Assembly: GCF_016907255.1 (NCBI RefSeq)
Contig: NZ_JAFBBQ010000001.1
Location: 2,170,001 to 2,234,000 of the forward strand
Origin: Microbacterium keratanolyticum
Lineage (GTDB): Bacteria > Actinomycetota > Actinomycetes > Actinomycetales > Microbacteriaceae
Length of the DNA stretch: 64,000 nucleotides
Reading direction: 5' to 3'
Each line of letters starts with the position of its first letter. The stretch's first letter is position 1. Below the pieces are notes generated by a model. It was not told where the DNA came from, ran no database searches, and saw only the letters and a list, made by a program, of their open reading frames with translations. This document shows, one piece after another, positions 21,621 through 30,204 of the stretch. The position numbers were made by a program, and so were the translations under genes.

Positions 21621-21655
21621 ACGCCCGGGCGAGGTCTTGCACCCCGCCCGGGCGT
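21621..21655 (+). terminator. Terminator between fliC and fliD
   Basis: ACGCCCGGGCG (21621-21631) pairs perfectly with 21645-21655; the hairpin starts 24 bases after the fliC stop and is followed by CTTCC. It would make fliC largely monocistronic, with some read-through into fliD, which has no clear promoter of its own. Confidence 0.75.
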
Positions 21656-21700
21656 CTTCCCGTAGGACCGAACCGACGCACCGCAGAGAGGCACCCGAGC

Positions 21701-23059
21701 ATGAAGATCGACGGCCTGGTATCCGGCTTGAACACGGCAGAGCTGATCGACTCCCTCATGAAGGTGAGTGCGATCCCGCAGACGCTGCTGAGCAACAAGA
21801 TCACGGATCGCAACGCGGTGATCAGCAACCTTCAGTCCTTGAACACGTCGCTGCAGAGTCTGATGGACAAGGCCAAGACGGCCAGAGGTGCCGACTCGCT
21901 GGCCGCGTTCACGCCGCGCTCGTCCGCAGAGTCCGTCACCGTCACCGCGGGATCGACGGCCACCGCCTTCTCGACCAGCATCGTCGTCGACGCCGTGGCC
22001 ACGGCGCACTCCGTCGTCACTGCCGCCGCGGGAACGGACGCGTGGGGTGGAACGTTCACGCTCGTCGCAGCCGACGGCACGATGAAGGAGATCACGCCCG
22101 CCGGCGCGCGACCGCAGGATCTGGCGAAGGCGATCAACGCCGCCGGTGCCGGTGTGTCGGCGACCGTCGTCCCCGCGGGTGTGGACGCCTCCGGCGCGCC
22201 GCTCTCCCGACTGCAGCTCACCGCGACCGAGACGGGAGCGGCCGGCGCTTTCACCCTGCACAGCGGTGCGCCCGCCGACGTCACGGCGGGAACCTCCACC
22301 GACGTGACCGCCGCCGCCGGCAGCGCGCTGCTTCGCCAGGGCGCTGACGCACAGATTCGCCTGTTCGCGGGGACATCTGCCGAGCAGATCCTCACCGGGG
22401 CGAGCAACACCTTCACCGTCGCGGACGGCATCGACGTCACCGTCTCCGAGGTCAGTGCGACCCCGGTCACGATCACCGTCACTCCGGATCCGAAGGCACA
22501 GACCGCGGTGGCCCAGGAGTTCACCGCGATCATCTCGAAGATCCTCGCGGGCATCGACAAGGGCTCCAAGGCCACTGTCGGCGAGACAGGGCAGAAGACC
22601 ACGCTGGGTGTCTTCACGGGCGACAGCACCGTGCGTGCGCTGCGTGGCGCACTGGCATCCGCAGTGCAGGCGCCGGTCGACGGAACCTCCCCGTCGACGA
22701 TCGGCATCTCCTTCGACAAGTCCGGAGTGATGCAGTTCGATGCGGAGAAGTTCGCCGCCGCGATGGCGGAGGACCCGGACAAGACCCAGGCCGTGTTCTC
22801 ACAGATCGCGGGGCGCGTCGAGGATGTCGCGAAGCAGTACTCCGACAAGTACGACGGCCTTCTCACCACCCGCATCACCGGCCAGGAGACCGAGGTGCGC
22901 GACCTGAAGAAGCAGGTCGAGCGCTGGGACATCCGCCTGGAGCAGCGTCGCAACGCGCTCGAGCGCACCTACTCGCAGCTCGAGGTGCAGCTGTCGTCGC
23001 TGCAGTCCCAGTCGTCCTGGCTCAGCTCGCAGCTCGCCGGCCTCACGCCGAAGAACTGA
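21701..23059 (+). CDS. fliD: Flagellar filament cap protein FliD
   Basis: The 452-residue protein caps the growing filament and helps flagellin to fold. The N-terminal domain is typical (MKIDGLVSGLNTAELIDSLMKVSAIPQTLLSNKI), as is the C-terminal coiled coil (ETEVRDLKKQVERWDIRLEQRRNALERTYSQLEVQLSSLQSQSSWLSSQLAGL). The middle is Ala/Thr/Ser-rich beta sequence. It lies between fliC and fliS, its usual place. The ribosome binding site GAGAGG is about 10 bases before the ATG. Confidence 0.95.
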   Translation: MKIDGLVSGLNTAELIDSLMKVSAIPQTLLSNKITDRNAVISNLQSLNTSLQSLMDKAKTARGADSLAAFTPRSSAESVTVTAGSTATAFSTSIVVDAVATAHSVVTAAAGTDAWGGTFTLVAADGTMKEITPAGARPQDLAKAINAAGAGVSATVVPAGVDASGAPLSRLQLTATETGAAGAFTLHSGAPADVTAGTSTDVTAAAGSALLRQGADAQIRLFAGTSAEQILTGASNTFTVADGIDVTVSEVSATPVTITVTPDPKAQTAVAQEFTAIISKILAGIDKGSKATVGETGQKTTLGVFTGDSTVRALRGALASAVQAPVDGTSPSTIGISFDKSGVMQFDAEKFAAAMAEDPDKTQAVFSQIAGRVEDVAKQYSDKYDGLLTTRITGQETEVRDLKKQVERWDIRLEQRRNALERTYSQLEVQLSSLQSQSSWLSSQLAGLTPKN

Positions 23060-23109
23060 TCGACGCCTCCGGCATTTGCCTCTCGCCCGAACGACACGGA
23101 GATCACCCG

Positions 23110-23520
23110 ATGAACGCTTCGCTGGAACGTGCAAAGCAGCAGTACCTGGAACTGCAGGTCAGCTCGGCCTCGCCCGAGCGTCTGCTCACGATGCTCTACG
23201 ACCGGCTGCTCGTCGACATCGACCGGGGGCACGCCGCACTCCAGGCGCAGGAATGGTCCGCAGCGTCCACCCACCTGACGCACGCCCAGCAGATCGTCGC
23301 CGAGCTCACCTCGTCTCTGACGGATGCCTGGGACGGCTCCGAGGGGCTCCGCTCGCTGTACGTCTTCGTGAGCGGTCGTCTGATCCTGGCGAACGTGACG
23401 CGCAACAGCGAGGTGGCCGCGGAGTGCCGGGCGCTCATCGCCCCGCTGCGGGACGCGTGGCACGAGGCCGCCGCCACACTGGAGCGGGTACCGGTAGCCG
23501 CAGCATCCGCACAGGCGTGA
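23110..23520 (+). CDS. fliS: Flagellin export chaperone FliS
   Basis: FliS is a small helical chaperone that binds the C-terminus of flagellin before export. The 136-residue protein has the family opening KQQYLELQVSSASPERLLTMLYDRLLVDIDRGHAAL and the helical LYVFVSGRLILANVTRN segment. It follows fliD by 50 bases, and its stop overlaps the next gene. Flagellin bound to FliS also controls FliW and thus CsrA in Bacillus, so it may take part in the switch proposed for this locus. Confidence 0.94.
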   Translation: MNASLERAKQQYLELQVSSASPERLLTMLYDRLLVDIDRGHAALQAQEWSAASTHLTHAQQIVAELTSSLTDAWDGSEGLRSLYVFVSGRLILANVTRNSEVAAECRALIAPLRDAWHEAAATLERVPVAAASAQA

Positions 23521-23804
23521 CCGCGGTGTCCGACAACCTGGCCGCGTGGCTGAAGCTGCTCGATCAGTTCGAGCGGGCGCTCGACGCCGCCGACGAGACG
23601 CTGGAGCCGCAGAGCTTCGATGAGCCGCCGGGGCCGATGCCCGAGGAGGTGCGTGAGCGCGCGGAGGACATCTTCGCTCGTCAGCAGCTGATGATCAACA
23701 GCGTCATCACGTCGCGGGCGAAGGTCGCACGGGAGCTCGCTGCGCTCCGACGTGTGGCGACGCCGAGCACGGACGCCCCCGTGTACCTCGACGTCGAAGG
23801 CTGA
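23517..23804 (+). CDS. Small helical protein in FliT position
   Basis: This 95-residue frame starts at a GTG that overlaps the fliS stop, with a second GTG at 23526. It is predicted to be helical and acidic (LAAWLKLLDQFERALDAADETLEP, then EEVRERAEDIFARQQLMINSVITSRAKVARELAALRR). I see no clear similarity to known FliT, but FliT is short, helical, poorly conserved and usually follows fliS. It may be a chaperone for FliD. The tight coupling to fliS and consistent codon use support a real gene. Confidence 0.65.
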   Translation: MTAVSDNLAAWLKLLDQFERALDAADETLEPQSFDEPPGPMPEEVRERAEDIFARQQLMINSVITSRAKVARELAALRRVATPSTDAPVYLDVEG

Positions 23805-23810
23805 CCGATC

Positions 23811-23841
23811 GGTTACGCCCGTCGCGCCTTGTCGCGATAGT
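23811..23841 (+). promoter_or_regulatory. Flagellar sigma-type promoter of the flgB operon
   Basis: GGTTAC (23811-23816), a 16-base spacer and CGCGATAGT (23833-23841) match the shared motif exactly. The promoter begins 6 bases after the stop of the FliT-position gene. Confidence 0.75.
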
Positions 23842-23845
23842 TCCC

Positions 23846-23885
23846 AGTGAGCACGGATCGCTCGACTCCCGGCCACGGATCGGCC
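23846..23885 (+). promoter_or_regulatory. Tandem GGA-loop hairpins in the flgB leader (candidate CsrA sites)
   Basis: Hairpin A is GAGC (23849-23852), loop ACGGATC, GCTC (23860-23863), extended by AGT/ACT across one bulged G. Hairpin B is GGCC (23871-23874), loop ACGGATC, GGCC (23882-23885). The GGA triplets are 22 bases apart and begin 14 bases after the -10. The same arrangement occurs before fliH and fliP. CsrA prefers ANGGA in hairpin loops, so these look like paired CsrA sites on one dimer. Confidence 0.7.
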
Positions 23886-23910
23886 TGTCTCCCCACATCC
23901 GGAGTTCCCT

Positions 23911-24258
23911 GTGCTCGATTCCGTAACTGCGAACGCCCTGTCCGGCGCGCTCGACGGCCTCGCCCTGCGTCAGCGCGCGATCGCCGACAACATCGCGAAC
24001 ATCAACACCCCCGGCTATCAGGCCCAGCGAGTGCTGTTCGAAGACGCCCTGCGCCGCGCCGTCGAGAGCGGTTCCGGTGTGGCACAGCCCACCGTCGAGC
24101 GCTCCCTCGAGCCGACGCGCCTCAATGGCAACAACGTCAACCTCGACACCGAGACCCTCTCGAACATCGACACCGTGCTGCGGTTCCAGTTCGCCAGTCA
24201 GGCGCTGAGCGGGCAGGCGGCCTCCATCACCAAGGCGATCGGTCAGGCCTCCGCATGA
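23911..24258 (+). CDS. flgB: Flagellar basal-body rod protein FlgB
   Basis: The proximal rod protein has 115 residues and the N-terminal rod/hook motif LDGLALRQRAIADNIANINTPGYQAQRVLFEDAL. The start is GTG with GGAG 6 bases upstream. It is the first gene of flgB-flgC-fliE-fliF-fliG, and its stop overlaps the flgC start. Confidence 0.94.
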   Translation: MLDSVTANALSGALDGLALRQRAIADNIANINTPGYQAQRVLFEDALRRAVESGSGVAQPTVERSLEPTRLNGNNVNLDTETLSNIDTVLRFQFASQALSGQAASITKAIGQASA

Positions 24259-24650
24259 CCTTCGACGCCATCGGCATCGCCGGCACAGGACTGAACGTGC
24301 ACCGCAAGTGGCTCGACGCCCTCAGCGACAACATCGCGAACGTGAACACGGCGACCCCCGCCGGCGCAGAGGCCTTCCGGGAGAAGCTCGTGACCGTGCA
24401 GGCGGGGACCCAGGGCCCGGGTGTCTTCGTCACCGGTGTCGTCGAGTCCGAAGCCGCAGCCAAGCTCGTCTACGACCCTGAGCACCCCTACGCCAACGAA
24501 CAGGGATACGTGCAGTACCCGAACGTCGATCTGGGTGATCAGATGAGCATGCTCATCCTTGCGCAGCGTGGCTACGAGGCCAACGCCGCCGTGGTCGATC
24601 GCGCCAAGACCACCTACGAGGCGGCCCTGCAGATCGGACGCAACGGATGA
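24255..24650 (+). CDS. flgC: Flagellar basal-body rod protein FlgC
   Basis: The proximal rod protein has 131 residues. It has the N-terminal motif FDAIGIAGTGLNVHRKWLDALSDNIANVNTATP and the C-terminal rod motif NVDLGDQMSMLILAQRGYEANAAVVDRAKTTYEAALQIGRNG. The ATG overlaps the flgB stop in ATGA, and the end overlaps fliE in the same way. A longer in-frame start at 23847 is inside the leader hairpins and is rejected. Confidence 0.95.
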   Translation: MTFDAIGIAGTGLNVHRKWLDALSDNIANVNTATPAGAEAFREKLVTVQAGTQGPGVFVTGVVESEAAAKLVYDPEHPYANEQGYVQYPNVDLGDQMSMLILAQRGYEANAAVVDRAKTTYEAALQIGRNG

Positions 24651-24973
24651 GCCTGTCGGTCGACGGTGTCTCCGGGGTCAGCGGACTCGGCGCGCTGAGC
24701 TTCGAGACCGCCGAGGTCGCCGGGGGCGCCGGGAGTGCCGATCCGGCCACCGCAGGCGCGTTCGCGTCGTCGCTCACCGGGGCGATGGAGAACCTTCAGC
24801 AGCTCCAGTCGACGTCGAACGAACTCGCCGTGAATGCGGTCACCGGTGACCTGCAGGACATCCATCAGGCGATGATCGCCTCGGCGCGGGCGTCGGTGAC
24901 GCTCGACCTGGTCGTCGCCGTGCGCGACCGGGGAGTCGCGGCGTTCAACGACATCATGCGGATGCAGGCCTAA
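24647..24973 (+). CDS. fliE: Flagellar hook-basal body complex protein FliE
   Basis: FliE joins the MS ring to the rod. The 108-residue protein has a variable N-terminus and the conserved C-terminus LAVNAVTGDLQDIHQAMIASARASVTLDLVVAVRDRGVAAFNDIMRMQA. It overlaps flgC by four bases and is followed by fliF after 3 bases. Confidence 0.94.
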   Translation: MSLSVDGVSGVSGLGALSFETAEVAGGAGSADPATAGAFASSLTGAMENLQQLQSTSNELAVNAVTGDLQDIHQAMIASARASVTLDLVVAVRDRGVAAFNDIMRMQA

Positions 24974-24976
24974 GCC

Positions 24977-26611
24977 ATGCCCAAGATGCTCACCAGCTCC
25001 TTCGAGCGCACGAAGCAGATCGTCTCCGGCTTCTCGCTCGCCCAGCGGACGATCGCCCTGATCGGCGTCGCGCTGCTGGTCATGGGTGCCATCGCGCTCG
25101 GGTCCTGGCTCGCGAAACCGCAGATGAGTCCGCTGTTCACCGGGCTGAGCGCAGCGGATGCCTCGGCGGTGGTGGAGCAGCTCAAGTCCGCCGGTGTCGC
25201 GTACGAACTCACCGACGGCGGAGCCACGATCCTCGTCCCGGACGCGCAGGTCTACACGCAGCGCCTCGCGGCCGCGGCATCCGGTCTTCCGGGAGACAAC
25301 CGGGCGGGCTACACGCTGCTGGATGAGATGGGCGTGACGGCCAGTGAGTTCCAGCAGTCGGTGACGTACAAGCGTGCGATCGAGGGGGAGCTCGCGAGCA
25401 CGGTCAGCGCCATGAAGGGCATCAGCAGCGCCAGTGTGCAACTGGCGATCCCCGAGGAGAGCGTTTTCGTCTCCGAGAAGCAGCACCCCACCGCATCCGT
25501 GTTCGTCAAGACGCAGAGCCGCGCGCTCGACAACGACCAGGTGCAGGCGATCGTCCACCTCGTCAGCGCATCTGTGGCAGGCATGCGTCCCGAGGACGTC
25601 GCTGTCACCGACCACAACGGCAACGTCCTCTCCGCGGTGGGCGCAGGACTCACGGGCAGCGCCTCGACCCAGGCATCCGAGCATGAGTCGAAGGTCGCGC
25701 TCGCCGTCAACAAGATGCTCGAGACCATCGTCGGCCCGGGCAACGCCACCGTCACGGTCTCGGCCAACGTCGCCAACTCCACATCCGAGCGCCTCGATGA
25801 GACCTACACCGCGCCGGAGGGAGACCTCAGTGCGGCGGAGCAGATCAAGAGCGAGATCTACACGGGCGGGCCCGGAGCCGGCACGGGCGTGCTCGGACCC
25901 GACAACATCGCCGTCCCCAACGGCGCGGAGGGGGCCGGTTCCTACGAGCTCGAAGAGACCTCGCGCAACAACGCCGTGAACAAGACCACCGAGAAGACCG
26001 TCACCCCCGCGGGCGAGGTCACCCGTCAGACCGTCAGCATCGCCCTGAACCGCGAAGCCGTCAGCGGGGTCACCGCCGCGCAGATCGAGGCTCTTGTCGC
26101 GACAGCCGCGGGAATCGACACGGAACGCGGCGACACCGTCGCCGTCGAGTTCGTGTCGTTCAGCCAGACCGGTGCGCAGGCGGCGCAGACCGCGCTCGCC
26201 GCGGCGGAGGCAGAGCAGGCAGCGAAGCTGCAGCAGGAGCTGCTCCGCTCGGCGATCATCGGCGGCGCCATTCTGCTCGCCACGATCGTCCTCGTCGTGT
26301 TCCTCGTGCTGCGCCACCGCAAGAAGCACCGCGTCGCCTACACCGATGCCGGTCCGATCGAGTACCTGGCGACGTTGACGGAGACCGAGGAGGAGAAGCT
26401 GCGCGCGCTCAAGGGCCTGTCCAAGCCGCCGCTGGAAGCATCCGTCCCGCCGAAGGTGCTGCCGCAGATCGGGCTGGACATCGAAGAGGAGCCGGAGGTG
26501 GATCAGGTGCTCGTGGAGCGTCGGCGCCGTGAGATCGATGAGATGGCCAAGAGTGACCCGCAGGTGATCGCAAGCGCACTGGCCAACATGATGGATGAGG
26601 CCAGGGCATGA
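24977..26611 (+). CDS. fliF: Flagellar MS-ring protein FliF
   Basis: The 544-residue protein forms the membrane ring of the basal body. Membrane helices lie near 22-41 (IALIGVALLVMGAIALGSWL) and near 420-440 (AIIGGAILLATIVLVVFLVL). The YscJ/FliF ring-building motif is seen in the first periplasmic part (VEQLKSAGVAYELTDGGATILVPDAQVYTQRLAAAASGLP). The cytoplasmic tail that binds FliG ends in ALANMMDEARA. Confidence 0.96.
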   Translation: MPKMLTSSFERTKQIVSGFSLAQRTIALIGVALLVMGAIALGSWLAKPQMSPLFTGLSAADASAVVEQLKSAGVAYELTDGGATILVPDAQVYTQRLAAAASGLPGDNRAGYTLLDEMGVTASEFQQSVTYKRAIEGELASTVSAMKGISSASVQLAIPEESVFVSEKQHPTASVFVKTQSRALDNDQVQAIVHLVSASVAGMRPEDVAVTDHNGNVLSAVGAGLTGSASTQASEHESKVALAVNKMLETIVGPGNATVTVSANVANSTSERLDETYTAPEGDLSAAEQIKSEIYTGGPGAGTGVLGPDNIAVPNGAEGAGSYELEETSRNNAVNKTTEKTVTPAGEVTRQTVSIALNREAVSGVTAAQIEALVATAAGIDTERGDTVAVEFVSFSQTGAQAAQTALAAAEAEQAAKLQQELLRSAIIGGAILLATIVLVVFLVLRHRKKHRVAYTDAGPIEYLATLTETEEEKLRALKGLSKPPLEASVPPKVLPQIGLDIEEEPEVDQVLVERRRREIDEMAKSDPQVIASALANMMDEARA

Positions 26612-27705
26612 GCCTGCTCGGCGGCACGACCGCGGCCACTGCGGTCCTCGATGAGCAGTCGGAGCCCACGCCCCCTGTGGCCCAGAGTCCCGCAGAGGCC
26701 GCGGCCCCCGCGATCTCCGGGCTCCGCAAGGCAGCGATCGTGCTCCTCAACCTCGATCGGGCGGCGAGCGTCGAGGTGCTCCGGCACCTGGGCGAGGAGC
26801 GAGCGGAAGCCCTCGCTGCGGAGCTGACGCAGCTGGGCGGTGTGGACGTCGCGACCACGGCGCGCGCTCTGGGCGAGTTCCGACGGATCGCAGCAGGCGG
26901 GGCTGTCCCCTCGCGAGGGGGACAGGATCTCGTGACCGGGCTGCTGGAGACCGCGTTCGGCCGCGAGAAGGCGGTCGGCATGGTCGGACGCGTCATGTCG
27001 CAGGGGAGCGTCTCGTTCGACTTCCTCAACGCGGCGGATCCGGGACAGCTCGCGACCGTCCTCGAGGGCGAGCTGCCGACGACCGTGGCCGTGGTGCTCG
27101 CGAACCTCCGAGCGGATCGCGCGGCGGCGGTTCTCGCCGAGCTGCAGGATCCGCTGCGCACCGATGTCGCCCAGGCGATCGCGACGATGGGTACGGCCAC
27201 TCAGGAGGCCATCTCGATCGTCGCCGAGTCGCTGCGCTCGCGCACCGGCGTCTTCGCGATGCGCGACATGCATGAGGCGATCGGCGGTGTTCAGCCGCTG
27301 GTGGAGATCATCAACCGCGCCGACACGGCTCTGGAGAAGGCGCTGCTGACCGGTCTGGAGGAGCGCGATCTCTTCCTCGCCGAAGACATCCGCAGTCGGA
27401 TGGTCACGTTCGCCGACATCGTCCGGCTCGAGGATCGCGACGCACAGCTCGTGCTGCGAGGCATGGATCTGCGCATGCTCGCGATGGCGCTCAAGGGCGC
27501 CGACGAACAGATCAGCGAAGTGATCGCGCGCAACATGACCGTCCGGAACCGGGAGAACCTCGAAGAGGAGACGCGCACGCTCGGACCTGTGCGGATGCGT
27601 CAGGTCGACGAGGCCCGCACCGAAGTCGTGCGCATCATCCGCGAACTCGAGGCCTCCGAGCAGATCCACATCTCGCGCGAGGACGAGGACGAATTGATCG
27701 AATAG
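26608..27705 (+). CDS. fliG: Flagellar motor switch protein FliG
   Basis: FliG couples stator torque to the rotor. The protein has 365 residues with a disordered N-terminal 30-residue extension, then the N, middle and C domains (SGLRKAAIVLLNLDRAASVEVLRHLGEE, LEGELPTTVAVVLANLRADRAAAVLAEL, and the torque region FADIVRLEDRDAQLVLRGMDLRMLAMALKGADEQISEVIARNMTVRNRENLEEE). The charged residues of the torque helix are kept. It ends the flgB operon; a new flagellar promoter follows 26 bases later. Confidence 0.96.
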   Translation: MSLLGGTTAATAVLDEQSEPTPPVAQSPAEAAAPAISGLRKAAIVLLNLDRAASVEVLRHLGEERAEALAAELTQLGGVDVATTARALGEFRRIAAGGAVPSRGGQDLVTGLLETAFGREKAVGMVGRVMSQGSVSFDFLNAADPGQLATVLEGELPTTVAVVLANLRADRAAAVLAELQDPLRTDVAQAIATMGTATQEAISIVAESLRSRTGVFAMRDMHEAIGGVQPLVEIINRADTALEKALLTGLEERDLFLAEDIRSRMVTFADIVRLEDRDAQLVLRGMDLRMLAMALKGADEQISEVIARNMTVRNRENLEEETRTLGPVRMRQVDEARTEVVRIIRELEASEQIHISREDEDELIE

Positions 27706-27731
27706 AAACCACGATCGCGGCAGAGCAGCGA

Positions 27732-27761
27732 GGTTACGCGCCCGCTCCATGTCGCGATAGT
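27732..27761 (+). promoter_or_regulatory. Flagellar sigma-type promoter of the fliH operon
   Basis: GGTTAC (27732-27737), a 15-base spacer and CGCGATAGT (27753-27761) match the shared flagellar promoter. Confidence 0.75.
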
Positions 27762-27768
27762 CGGAAGA

Positions 27769-27805
27769 GAGCATGGATTGCTCGACATCGCGCCAAGGAT
27801 CGGCG
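27769..27805 (+). promoter_or_regulatory. Tandem GGA-loop hairpins in the fliH leader (candidate CsrA sites)
   Basis: Hairpin A is GAGC (27769-27772), loop ATGGATT, GCTC (27780-27783). Hairpin B is CGCC (27791-27794), loop AAGGATC, GGCG (27802-27805). Compared with the flgB leader, both sides of stem B have changed in a way that keeps pairing, while GGA in the loop is kept. That is evidence for selection on RNA structure. The ribosome binding site ACAGGATG (from 27818) has a third GGA. Confidence 0.7.
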
Positions 27806-27830
27806 AGCCGCTTACCTCACAGGATGTGTC

Positions 27831-28463
27831 GTGCCCGATCCCGCTTTCACCCCGTTGGTGGTCCCTCGCGTCGGCGAGGCTCCCACGGACGCGCGCGGAG
27901 AAGCGGAGCGCGCACGCGTCCGAGGATATGCGGCTGGCTTCGCCGAGGGGCGCAGGATCGCTCTTGAAGAGCATCGCGCGCAGCACCTGATCGATCAGGA
28001 GCGCCTGCGCGCGCAGGAGGAGTCATCCCGCCGCAGCGTCGCCTCCGGGCTCGAGACGCTTCGCGCGGCGGCGGATGAGCTCCACCGTCAGACAGAGGCG
28101 CTCACGGCCATGGCCGTGGACGAGATCGAACGTCTCGCCGTCGAACTCGCCGAGATGATCCTCGACGCGGAGCTGTCGGACCCTGCGCGATCGGCCGCGC
28201 ATGCGCTGCGCCGCGCCGTCGCCGAGGTCCCGATCGATCGTTGGATCCGCGTCAGCCTGAACGAGCGGGACCTCTCCCAACTCGCCGCGCACGAGTCGCA
28301 GCTGCTCGACGGCATCGAGGCGGTTGCCGCAGGGCACGTCGACGCGGGCGGAGCGGTCGTCGAGGTTCCGCACGGCGCGGTGGACACCCGGGTCTCGCGG
28401 GCACTGGCCCGGGCGCGCAGCGCGCGTGCGGGCGTCGATGATGCCGAGGGGGCATCGGGATGA
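27831..28463 (+). CDS. fliH: Flagellar assembly protein FliH
   Basis: FliH is the stator-like regulator of the export ATPase FliI. The 210-residue protein has GxxxG-like helical heptads (RVRGYAAGFAEGRRIALEEHRAQHLIDQERLRAQEESSRR) and a C-terminal domain related to V-ATPase subunit E (ELAEMILDAEL, then VPIDRWIRVSLNERDLSQL). The start is GTG at 27831, and its stop overlaps the fliI ATG. Confidence 0.9.
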   Translation: MPDPAFTPLVVPRVGEAPTDARGEAERARVRGYAAGFAEGRRIALEEHRAQHLIDQERLRAQEESSRRSVASGLETLRAAADELHRQTEALTAMAVDEIERLAVELAEMILDAELSDPARSAAHALRRAVAEVPIDRWIRVSLNERDLSQLAAHESQLLDGIEAVAAGHVDAGGAVVEVPHGAVDTRVSRALARARSARAGVDDAEGASG

Positions 28464-29779
28464 GCACAGCGACCTGGGAGCGCGTACTGCACGCGGCGGC
28501 ACCGGAGCGCTCCGGAACAGTGAAGGCCGTCGTCGGACTCGGGGTGGAAGTGCTCGGGCTGGATGCTGCCGTCGGTGATCGCGTGCAGATCGAGTCATCC
28601 GGACAGCGCCCGGTTGATGCAGAGGTCGTCGCGGTCGACGGCGCCTCAGCACGGTGCATGCCACTCGGCCCGGTCGATGGAATCACCGCACGGGCGCGTG
28701 TGCGTCACGGGGGCGCCGCTCTTCAGGTTCCGACGGGGGCGGCGCTGCTCGGGCGCGTCCTGGACGGGCTCGGCCGTCCGATCGACGGCAAGGGGCCCGT
28801 GGATCCCTCCGCGCTGTACGTCCCGTTGGACAACGAGACGCCCAGCATCATGCAGCGTCAGCGGATCCAGACCCAGCTCGGCCTGGGCGTGCGTGTGCTC
28901 GACACGATGACTCCCGTGGGCACCGGACAGCGTCTGGGGCTTTTCGCCGGATCGGGCGTCGGCAAGTCCTCCCTGATGTCGATGATCGCCCGCGGATCCA
29001 CCGCCGACGTCTCTGTCATCGCGCTCGTCGGGGAGCGCGGACGTGAGGTCCGTGAGTTCCTCGAGGATGACCTCGGCCCGGAGGGGCGTGCGCGGGCGGT
29101 CGTTGTCGTGGCCACCTCCGACCAGCCGGCGATGGCTCGGCTCCGGTCGGCGTTCGTCGCGACGCGGATCGCGGAGCAGTTCCGTGCCGATGGCAAGAAC
29201 GTGGTGCTGATGATGGATTCGCTCACCCGCGTGGCGATGGCGCAGCGCGAGATCGGACTCTCTGCCGGTGAGCCTCCGGCGACGCGCGGGTATCCGCCAT
29301 CGACCTTCTCCGTGCTAGCCCGGCTGCTGGAGCGCGCGGGCACAGGCGAGGTCGGATCCATCACGGGCCTCTACACGGTGCTCGTCGACGGAGACGATCA
29401 CAACGAGCCGATCGCGGACGCGGCGCGCGGGCTTCTCGATGGGCACGTCGTGCTGGATCGGGGCCTCGCGGTGCGGGGTCATTTCCCCGCGGTGGACGTT
29501 CTGGGCTCGGTGTCGCGCGTCGTGTCGAAGATCACCACGCCGCAGCAGCGCAAAGACGCGGTGACGTTGCGCAGCGTGCTCGCCGCGAGGCGCAGCGCCA
29601 ACGACCTCATCGACATCGGCGCCTACCGGCCGGGCGCGAACCCCCTTGTCGACGCAGCCCTGACCCATGCGGGCAGCATCGACGGGTTCTTGACACAGGC
29701 CATGGACGACCGGGCGGACGCGGGGGACTCGTGGCGTCGTCTGGCCGCGCTCACCCACGACTTCGGAGGACTGATCTGA
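28460..29779 (+). CDS. fliI: Flagellar export ATPase FliI
   Basis: The 439-residue protein is the F1-beta-like ATPase of flagellar type III export. Walker A GSGVGKSS is at 164-171, Walker B VLMMDSLTR follows, and the family block AQREIGLSAGEPPATRGYPPSTFSVLARLLERAG is intact. It overlaps fliH upstream and fliJ downstream. Confidence 0.97.
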   Translation: MSTATWERVLHAAAPERSGTVKAVVGLGVEVLGLDAAVGDRVQIESSGQRPVDAEVVAVDGASARCMPLGPVDGITARARVRHGGAALQVPTGAALLGRVLDGLGRPIDGKGPVDPSALYVPLDNETPSIMQRQRIQTQLGLGVRVLDTMTPVGTGQRLGLFAGSGVGKSSLMSMIARGSTADVSVIALVGERGREVREFLEDDLGPEGRARAVVVVATSDQPAMARLRSAFVATRIAEQFRADGKNVVLMMDSLTRVAMAQREIGLSAGEPPATRGYPPSTFSVLARLLERAGTGEVGSITGLYTVLVDGDDHNEPIADAARGLLDGHVVLDRGLAVRGHFPAVDVLGSVSRVVSKITTPQQRKDAVTLRSVLAARRSANDLIDIGAYRPGANPLVDAALTHAGSIDGFLTQAMDDRADAGDSWRRLAALTHDFGGLI

Positions 29780-30204
29780 TGGCATTCCCGCTGGCAGGAC
29801 TGCTGCGCGTGCGCGGCACTCAGGAGCGCATCGCGGCCGAGCAGCTGTCGCTCGCGAGCGAACGACACAGACTGGCGGAGGCAGCGGTGTCGACGGCAGA
29901 GGAATCGGTGGCGGCCATCGACACCGAGATCCAAGACGGCGCAACGCTGCTTGCGATGGCCGCTGCGCGATCCGCCGGTGCCAGCATGCTCGCGGATCTG
30001 CGAGCCCTCACGGAGATGACAGCAGCGGAGCAGGCGGACGCCCAGACGACCCACGTCGCCGCACGCCGCGAGCTCAAGGGGCTGGAGCGGCTGGAGTCCG
30101 CGCATCAGAGTGAAGCAGACAAGGCGGATCGGGACCGTGAGCAGAGCGCGCTCGACGAGATCGCCGTCGTCATGACGGTGCGCCGTGGAGGGCAGGACGC
30201 ATGA
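29779..30204 (+). CDS. fliJ: Flagellar protein FliJ
   Basis: The 141-residue coiled-coil protein starts at an ATG that shares one base with the fliI stop. The long heptad sequence (LRVRGTQERIAAEQLSLASERHRLAEAAVSTAEESV and ARRELKGLERLESAHQSEADKADRDREQSALDEIAVV) and the position between fliI and fliK fit FliJ, which activates FliI and links it to FlhA. Sequence similarity alone would be weak. Confidence 0.85.
   Translation: MAFPLAGLLRVRGTQERIAAEQLSLASERHRLAEAAVSTAEESVAAIDTEIQDGATLLAMAAARSAGASMLADLRALTEMTAAEQADAQTTHVAARRELKGLERLESAHQSEADKADRDREQSALDEIAVVMTVRRGGQDA

Noticed and set aside
23849..23885. Leader hairpins of flgB, fliH and fliP as transcription terminators
   Set aside because: Stems are only 4-7 bp, there are no T-tracts, and the genes behind them are intact operons; the conserved loop GGA fits protein binding better.
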